Origin: Alectoria sarmentosa
Lineage: Eukaryota; Ascomycota; Lecanoromycetes; Lecanorales; Parmeliaceae
Assembly: GCA_009733775.1 (NCBI GenBank)
Contig: WOGZ01000012.1
Coordinates: forward strand, 124,001-188,000
Length of the DNA stretch: 64,000 bases
Direction of reading: 5' to 3'
Below the pieces are notes generated by a model. That model did no database searches, was not told the origin of the DNA, and was given only the letters and a program-made list of their open reading frames with translations. Of this stretch, positions 55,238 through 61,189 are shown one piece after another; within the stretch, counting starts at the first letter, position 1, and each line of letters opens with the position of its first letter. The translations under genes and the position numbers were made by a program.

Positions 55238-55746
55238 ATTTTCTCAAATATAATTTAAAGCATTTAACATTCTCATTATATTTTCGATCGTTTATTATTT
55301 TATATTTATGTTATTATTTAAATGATTCGTTTTTTTTCATAAATGAAATATTTTGTGAATGCGAAAATTATGTTTAAATAAATAATCGATGTTATCGAGA
55401 TTGTTTAAACAATTTTTTATAAGATCTCGAATTCTTAAATTGCAACAATAATCATTTTTATCATTTACATTATTGTAGCGATATCGATTTATGTAAGTTT
55501 ATTTACGATTATTTTATCGCTTTTATATCTTTATCTTTTCGTTATTAAGGTTGTTCGCGTTATATTATCTTTCACGCTTTGATGTTTAAATATCATAAGT
55601 CTTTTTATACGCCTTTTAATGTTATAATATTTTCGGGTTATATTGAAGTCTTTTTATTTTATGTGATACTGCGTTCGAAGGTGCGATTTTTTTTTGCTTT
55701 GATGCTTTCGCAACATTATTTTAAGGTTTCTTTATTTCGTATAACC

Positions 55747-55852
55747 GTCGCTATCGTTATCGCCATCGTTATCGCCATCGTTATCGCCATCGCCATCGCC
55801 ATCGTTATCGCCATCGCCATCGCCATCGCCATCGTCATCGCCATCGTTATCG
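55747..55852 (+). repeat. Hexanucleotide repeat (ATCGCC/ATCGTT)n
   Basis: About 17 tandem 6-bp units in DNA that escaped RIP. On the minus strand the frame reads Asp-Gly/Asp-Asn dipeptides ending in a stop. The unit 1 counterpart (about 26470-26512) has only about 7 units and has lost its CC dinucleotides. Confidence 0.85.
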
Positions 55853-55920
55853 GAACTTTGTTATCATCTCTGAGCGCTACGGTATACCCATGGTGTTGCG
55901 TGCTACACTCACTATCTTTA

Positions 55921-55945
55921 CGGGTATCTTTGCTGAACCCTTGAC
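55921..55945 (+). other. Empty (pre-insertion) site of the Copia element
   Basis: Reads TTTGCTGAACCCTTGACG, collinear with TTTATTAAAT (left of the 5' LTR) and TAAATCCTTAATA (right of the 3' LTR) in unit 1. The five target bases are TGAAC here and TAAAT, twice, around the insertion. No Copia sequence is present. Confidence 0.85.
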
Positions 55946-56495
55946 GTAGCGGGTCGTTTTACACTCGAGGGAAGAATGAAATCGGGGTTATCAATTAAGC
56001 TTAAGCTGTTGGTAGTTTGGGGAATGTTTTTTCTGCGCTGGATCTGTTGCGAGGAAGGTAATTGCCTCGCTTATATGCCGAGTGAAGCCGGTTAATGACC
56101 CGGAAAGGAGTCCCCTGATTTGACCCATCGCTGGCGGCAAATAGTCAGGAGCATGCCCACCTGCATGCCATTTCCTTATGATCTTCAATGATCTTCAGGA
56201 TAGATAGGCTAGTCCGAATGGATCTTAGTTTATTTCTCACAACAGAATTTGAAGCGTTTCGAAAGGGCTTTTTTGATAGAGAATAAATACACTTAATCAC
56301 AATCTTTAACGCAAATAATCATGACTGATTAATTTAGGTCTTGAATCGTGAAAAAAAGATTGAGATCAGATAATGAAATTCACGGAGTAAGACCAGATGA
56401 AGCATTTCACAAAGCAACATCAGATCAAAATTTACAAATCTCTATATTTTGATCTAGGAACAAAAAAACTCTGTCGCAGGAGCGAAATTACGAAC

Positions 56496-56590
56496 GGTAA
56501 CTTGGCCGAGTGGTTATGGCGCTAGTTTCAGGAGCTGTAAACAGTATCTACTAGTTCGAAAGAGCGAGGGTTCGAATCCCTCAGTTATCA
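56496..56590 (+). tRNA. tRNA-Leu (anticodon CAG) with 16-nt intron
   Basis: The acceptor GGTAACT (56496) pairs with AGTTATC (56583-56589), including one G-U pair; the discriminator base is A at 56590. The D arm carries GGCCGAGTGGTT, matching the A box. The anticodon stem is CTAGT/ACTAG, the anticodon CAG is at 56529-56531, and the intron 56533-56548 follows one base after the anticodon, at the canonical 37/38 site. An 11-nt variable arm fits a type II leucine tRNA. The T arm GAGGG-TTCGAAT-CCCTC contains the B box. The 5' end coincides with the end of the RIP-mutated array, so its upstream flank is element sequence. Confidence 0.95.
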
Positions 56591-56594
56591 ATAG

Positions 56595-56599
56595 TTTTT
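56595..56599 (+). terminator. RNA polymerase III terminator
   Basis: A run of five T, 4 bases after the discriminator base of the tRNA-Leu gene, as expected for Pol III termination. Confidence 0.8.
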
Positions 56600-56933
56600 G
56601 CCCTTTTCAGATCTTGAATCCCTGTCCTCGCAAGTGAGTGGATGATGGGATATAGGATTGTCATTTGAGATCCAAGGCTTGGCGGCAAGATGGAGGCTAG
56701 CGCGCCTATCTTTACCCCACGTTGAGGCGACCAATCGTTCTCGAATGGCCCGAACCTGAATTGCATCACGACATCATGCAATTCTTTCTAACTCTTGAGT
56801 GAGTAGCGAAGAGACATTTATACTCCAATTGTACATTATGCATTGTCCTCGCTTCATCTCCGTCTTTGGTAGCTACTGCTAAGCTGCTGGCAGCTGCCTC
56901 TTCTCTGCTTTCAGACTTAGTATCTTGCACACA
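56600..56933. other. Intergenic, promoter side of the GH76 gene
   Basis: Normal-GC spacer between the tRNA and the GH76 gene. A TTTATA stretch near 56815 and pyrimidine-rich DNA (56845-56915) lie before the ATG, as in many fungal promoters. No defined operator is visible. Confidence 0.4.
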
Positions 56934-58790
56934 ATGATTGTACGGTCTCTGAGTGGTGGAAGCGCTGATGTACGATTGCTCGTCCTCTCCCTTACAACTC
57001 TATTTGCTTTCGCCTTTGCGATTGCAAATCCAGGCCAAGGGAACGCTCATTCACATGATGAAGCTGTAGCACAGCGCTCACTGGCCGGCTCGAACCCACT
57101 ACTGAGCGAGAGGGGCCTGCCACACCAGCATGCATTCTCTGCCGACGACAAAGCGCAGTCCCTCGAGGGCGATTCACAGGACCTCAATACATACCCTTCA
57201 ACTTACACCGCCCTCCTCAACGCCCTCGAGATAATGGAAAACCACTTCTTCGCCGTCTCCCATGGTACCTGGCCCCAAGCCATCGACTGGACCGCCGCCG
57301 TCATGGGCACTCAAGTGTCCGCAACTCTCTCCGCCATGACATCCTACGCTCAAAAGCTCGAATCCTCGTCTCCTCTCCCCGCAGACGAAGCACGCGACCA
57401 CGAAAACCTAATCAACCGCTACTTCACGCAGATCACATCATTCTACTTCGGAGAGAATGCATTCGCTTTGCGCACCCAGGCCTACGATGATATGCTGTGG
57501 GTGGTCCTCGGATGGTTGGAAACTATAAAATTCATCAAGCTGCACTCCTCCCTGCACTACACCTCATCCTACGACAACAATGCAACATGGTATGCCACCC
57601 AGTTCATCCCCCAATACGCCCACCGCGCCCGCCTCTTCTATGACCTCGCCTCTCGCGGCTGGGACACCAGTCTCTGCGGTGGGGGTATGCTTTGGAACCC
57701 CTACCTCGCGCCTTACAAGAATGCCATAACGAATCAACTCTATATCGCTGCTTCGATAAGCATGTACCTGTACTTTCCTGGGGATAGCGATCCCTCACCT
57801 TTCCTTATCCATACGGGCCTACCGCCTGCGAAGGCGCATGATGTACGATACCTGGACAACGCGGTGGAAGCATATAAGTGGCTAAAAGGGAGCAACATGA
57901 GGAATAAGTACGGATTGTACGTGGATGGCTTCCACATCACCGGTTGGCAGGGTGGGAAGAACGGCAGTAATGGGACGGGGAAGTGCGACTCGAGAGATGA
58001 AAAGGTGTACACATACAATCAAGGCGTTATTCTGTCCGGATTGAAAGGTCTCTGGGAAGCTACGGGCTCAAGAGCCTATCTAGAAGACGGACATGAACTG
58101 GTACGGGACGTTATCACGGCCACCGGATGGAAAGACAGGGACACCGAGCAACAATACCGCTGGGCTGGTCTTGGAAGAGGTGGCGTGATGGAGGAACTGT
58201 GCGATTGGAGTGGATCATGCAGTCAAAACGGGCAGACATTCAAGGGGATATTTTTCCATCATTTGACGCTATTTTGCAGTCCACTGATACGTCGAGAATG
58301 GGATGAAGACGGAGAGACTTTGCTGGACGATGAGGATTCGAGACAATTACATCAGAAGAGCTGCGAAGAGTACGGAGATTGGATTCGACATAATGCGCTC
58401 GCTGCATACGTCACGAGGAATCAAGATGGCGAGTTTGGCCAATGGTGGGGTAGGTCTGCGCGACGGAGACGGCACCAAGATGAAGAGGACGAAGAGTTTG
58501 AGGGGCCGAGCACGCAAGGAACGGACTACAGGAACGAAGGTGTGCCGAAGGATGAGATATGGCAGTTGCCAGAAGACGATGTAATGTACAAAAGCGATAT
58601 GGATCGGGATTTTGGGAATGCGCAAAGGAGTCGGGATGACATTTATGGGTCTGCTGACGAAGTGGGCCTGCGCGATATCAACGACAGAGGGAGAGGCAGG
58701 ACGGTAGAGACGCAGAGCGCCGGTGTTGCCATCCTGAGGGCGCTGTGGAGGTTAGTGGAGGCAAGGCAGGGGGGCGAGGACAGTTGCTGA
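56934..58790 (+). CDS. Secreted glycoside hydrolase family 76 (alpha-1,6-mannanase / Dfg5-like)
   Basis: Single exon, 618 residues from the ATG at 56934 (a TTG nine bases upstream is in frame but is not a likely start). Residues ~13-31 are a hydrophobic signal-peptide core. GH76 enzymes act on alpha-1,6-mannan, and fungal Dfg5/Dcw1 members link GPI-proteins to the cell wall. Family marks: YDDMLW with the paired catalytic aspartates at 185-186, CGGGMLWNPY (~248), ITNQLYIAASISMYLY (~265), YNQGVIL (361), FKGIFFHHL (436), GEFGQWWGRS (~499) and a final helix AGVAILRALWRLVEA. A charged, probably disordered insert of ~90 residues (about 508-595, with RRRRHQDEEDEE) separates WWGRS from that helix and makes the protein longer than typical members. 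No GPI-type hydrophobic tail is seen, so it is likely free and secreted. Exact substrate is uncertain. Confidence 0.92.
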   Translation: MIVRSLSGGSADVRLLVLSLTTLFAFAFAIANPGQGNAHSHDEAVAQRSLAGSNPLLSERGLPHQHAFSADDKAQSLEGDSQDLNTYPSTYTALLNALEIMENHFFAVSHGTWPQAIDWTAAVMGTQVSATLSAMTSYAQKLESSSPLPADEARDHENLINRYFTQITSFYFGENAFALRTQAYDDMLWVVLGWLETIKFIKLHSSLHYTSSYDNNATWYATQFIPQYAHRARLFYDLASRGWDTSLCGGGMLWNPYLAPYKNAITNQLYIAASISMYLYFPGDSDPSPFLIHTGLPPAKAHDVRYLDNAVEAYKWLKGSNMRNKYGLYVDGFHITGWQGGKNGSNGTGKCDSRDEKVYTYNQGVILSGLKGLWEATGSRAYLEDGHELVRDVITATGWKDRDTEQQYRWAGLGRGGVMEELCDWSGSCSQNGQTFKGIFFHHLTLFCSPLIRREWDEDGETLLDDEDSRQLHQKSCEEYGDWIRHNALAAYVTRNQDGEFGQWWGRSARRRRHQDEEDEEFEGPSTQGTDYRNEGVPKDEIWQLPEDDVMYKSDMDRDFGNAQRSRDDIYGSADEVGLRDINDRGRGRTVETQSAGVAILRALWRLVEARQGGEDSC

Positions 58791-59259
58791 ACGAATGTCT
58801 GGAAAAGATGTAAATATATATACATGTAACATCTACCGAAATACTAAATGGGATAAGTTATGTTTCAATCCACCTGCTCACTCCAAAGCCCGTCACGTAA
58901 TTCTCAATCCTCTAGAGTAGAGTGAAGATGATCTATCTGTTCAAGACAAGACAGCTGTCGGCAATAGAATGAACAAACAGACAGATTGAGTCCCGTAGCT
59001 CCATCCAGCCATCCATCCATCCATCTATCTATCTATAGCCGACGAACAGAAACGTACGTACTCCAGCCCGAAATACCCACTCATCCATTCCAACAAACGC
59101 CTGCAGACATGCACCAATCGATCGATCAATTTCATGTCAATTCCTTCTCTGTAACATTCTTCCGCCCCGTCCCCCATATCATCCCATGCGTGTGCGTGGT
59201 ATCTTGCGGAATAAAGAGGGAGGAGGGGTTGAGTAGATGGGATGAGAAGCATGAAGTGC
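58791..59259. other. 3' flank of the GH76 gene
   Basis: AT-rich TGTAAATATATATACATG just after the stop may serve 3' end formation. No gene is supported here. Confidence 0.4.
59009..59037 (+). repeat. Tetranucleotide microsatellite (ATCC)n(ATCT)n
   Basis: Seven consecutive 4-bp units, CATC-type then TATC-type, in the 3' flank of the GH76 gene. Confidence 0.8.
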
Positions 59260-59850
59260 GCTGAGGAGAAGAGTGGAGGGGGGAGGGTGGATGGGGGTGA
59301 AGGGAGGGAAGAGCAGGGTGGAGGGTGGAGGATGGAGGGTGAGGGTGGAGGGTGAAGGGAGGGAAGAGAATGGGAAGGGAAGGGAAGGGAAGGGAAGGGA
59401 AGGGAAGGGAAGGAAGACGGGGAGCTTTGTATGAGAAGATGTGAGAAGATGAGGGGAGGGGAGATGAGAGATGAGAGATGAGAGATGAGAGATGAGAGAT
59501 GAAGGATGAGATGGGCGGGGGAAGGTGGATGATGAGAAGGAGGTTTGAAAGGGGAAGGAAGGGGGGAAGGGGAAGGGGAAGGGGAGGGGGAGAAAAAGAG
59601 GGAAAAGAGAAAAGGGGAAAAGAAAAAGGAAAATAGGGGAAAGGAAAAGAAGGGGAAAAGAGAGAAAAGAAAATGATGAATTAAAATTGAAAAGGAAACC
59701 AGACGGTGAGGAGAAAAAAAGGGAAAGAAAAGAGAGAAAAGAAGATAAAGAGAGGGGGAGAAGGGAAGGAAAGGAAAGGAAAGTTGAAGCAGTGAGACGA
59801 GAAACAAAAAGGAAGGAGTTGAAGATCGAGAGAAAAATAGGAGGTACAAT
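59260..59850 (+). repeat. ~600-bp polypurine (G/A) tract
   Basis: The plus strand is almost entirely G and A. It includes about eight GGGAA units (59371-59412), about six 7-bp GAGATGA units (59461-59505) and several GGGG runs. The minus strand has a long pyrimidine-rich open frame rich in Ser, Pro and Phe, which is a composition artefact. Such mirror-like purine tracts can form triplex or quadruplex DNA; that is inferred. Confidence 0.85.
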
Positions 59851-59868
59851 TCCCGGTCTCCTAAAGCC

Positions 59869-61189
59869 CTATCCCAAAAAGTAAATCGAACTTGGCGTGG
59901 TGCTGCTTGATTGGCTGGAGCTTTTTGCAGTGGTAGGTGCGGAACCAGAGCCGAAACAAAGTCTGTGGTCTTGACGGTTGCTAGGGCTAGAGCCTGATCC
60001 TATCGTCTTTACACTTGATTTGGGCAGAGCTGGTGCTGGATCCTGTGGTTTTGGCACAATATTAACGACGTAGAACCGAAGCTGGAAGCCATAGTTGGGA
60101 CCTTCGAAGGCGAAGAATTAGAGCTGGGGCTGGATCCTGTGATTTTAGTACTCGAAGGGGTGGAACTTGATCCCAAAGTCTTCATAGTCACTGGCGTGGA
60201 ACCGGAACTGGAACTGGATGAACTTGATCCTGAAGAGCTTGATATCTTCGAGAGATCACTAGGCTGAAAGTAGAGCTTGACGGCATGAATTTGGTGCTCA
60301 ACAAAGTAACCGGCTGGTTGCTGGAAGGGCTGGATAGTCTGCTTCGTAAAGCAGTTGTGGAGTGACTGCTACTGGGGTTGCTTGAGGTGAGGGACCACTT
60401 GTCGAATGACTGATAGGTTGGTTGCTGGGATCAGTGATAGAATGACTACCGCTGGGGCTACTTAAGGAACCGGTAGTAGATAGCTGATGCTGGAGGAAAT
60501 CATCGTTAAATGGCTGCTGTTAGGACTGGTTGAAGAGACGACTGTAAAATTAGCTGCTGCTAAAGCTGCCTGAGGAACCAACTGAAGAATGTCTGCTGCT
60601 GGGACTACTTGAGAAACCAGTTGCAGGGTGACTACTACTTTGGCTGTTTAAGGATCCAGCTGTAGCATCGCTGCTGCTAAGACTGTTTGAGGAACCGGTT
60701 GTAGTATGGCTACTGCTGGGGCTGCTTGAGGCTCCAGTTGAAGAATGGCTGCTACCGGCCAGTGCTAGAATGAGCGGATTGGCCGCTGGAAGGAGAGCTC
60801 TTTGAGGAGCTGCTCATTTGGGATGTCTGAGAGGAAATTGTGGACTGGCCGCTCGAAGATGGGTAAGACTTTGAAGAGGCAGTAGTTAGGGTACTAGAAT
60901 GAGTGGACTGACTACTTGAAGGAGGGGTGTTCGAAAGGCTAGTTGACGGAGAAGTTGAAAGAGAGGACTGGCTGCTGGATGATGACCTGGCCGAATGAGT
61001 GCTAGTTGACGAAATCGATGGTGTCGTAGACCGGCTGCTGCTTGTCGGAAAGGACGACCACGTTGGAGAAATAGAACAGGCGCTGCAGTGGGCCGTATGA
61101 TTAACCGTGACAGTTTCGGTGACCTAGGCAGCACGTGGAGCTGCAGCAGCTAATCCAAAAATGGAAGGAATAATGATGGTGGAACGCAT
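59869..61189 (-). pseudogene. Decayed serine-rich secreted / cell-wall protein gene
   Basis: The ATG at 61189 starts MRSTIIIPSIFGLAAAAPRAA, a typical signal peptide, followed by an in-frame TAG (61124-61126). The same frame then continues VTETVTVNHTAHCSACS and a long Ser/Thr-rich stretch to about 60760. VTETVTV-type segments are common at the start of fungal adhesin-like and GPI wall proteins. After a frameshift near 60757 the Ser-rich coding continues with 13-residue repeats, and again in other frames to ~59870 (for example KITGSSPSSNSSPSK). One stop and several frameshifts make it a pseudogene unless small introns are present. The original role was probably a heavily O-glycosylated surface protein. 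Confidence 0.65.
60550..60757 (-). repeat. 39-bp tandem repeats coding a 13-residue Ser-rich motif
   Basis: On the minus strand consecutive units read GASSSPSSSHTTT, GSSNSLSSSDATA, GSLNSQSSSHPAT, GFSSSPSSRHSSV and GSSGSFSSS-stop. Divergent copies continue downstream in other frames (GSLSSPSGSHSIT near 60440). Confidence 0.75.

Larger units (their letters stand above)
32512..56495 (+). repeat. Tandem unit 2 (Z - inverted X - Y), RIP-mutated
   Basis: Second copy of the large unit. Z is 32512-32658, a 144-bp inverted repeat is 32659-32802, inverted X is 32803-50931, the second 144-bp repeat is 50932-51075, and Y runs from about 51081 to 56495. Z and Y have the same orientation as in unit 1; X is reversed. 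The right boundary reads CGAA|CGGTAACTTGG, where GGTAACT is the 5' acceptor strand of a tRNA-Leu. The last ~750 bp escaped RIP. Confidence 0.8.
51081..56495 (+). repeat. Y segment, unit 2
   Basis: About 5.4 kb. AT-rich and RIP-mutated up to ~55740, then abruptly normal in composition. The un-RIPed end holds the hexanucleotide tract, the empty Copia site and a minus-strand frame (56188-55991) with HAGGHAPDYLPPAMGQI and SGSLTGFTRHISEAITFLA. That frame has no ATG and I recognise no domain. The last base abuts the tRNA-Leu gene. Confidence 0.85.

Noticed and set aside
4060..55740. AT-rich block as nuclear-integrated or contaminating mitochondrial DNA
   Set aside because: No mitochondrial gene or rRNA is readable, and un-RIPed paralogues at both edges show the composition arose by directional C-to-T/G-to-A mutation of normal-GC DNA.
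3758..56495. Assigning the unit to Starship elements
   Set aside because: Size and target-site context would allow it, but I cannot recognise a DUF3435 tyrosine recombinase near either end of the unit. Left unassigned.
57198..58625. Minus-strand and alternative-frame open frames inside the GH76 gene
   Set aside because: Shadows of the GC-rich GH76 coding sequence with no protein motifs of their own.
59025..59849. 274-codon minus-strand reading frame
   Set aside because: It is the complement of the polypurine tract, so it is only Ser/Pro/Phe/Leu low complexity without stops for compositional reasons.
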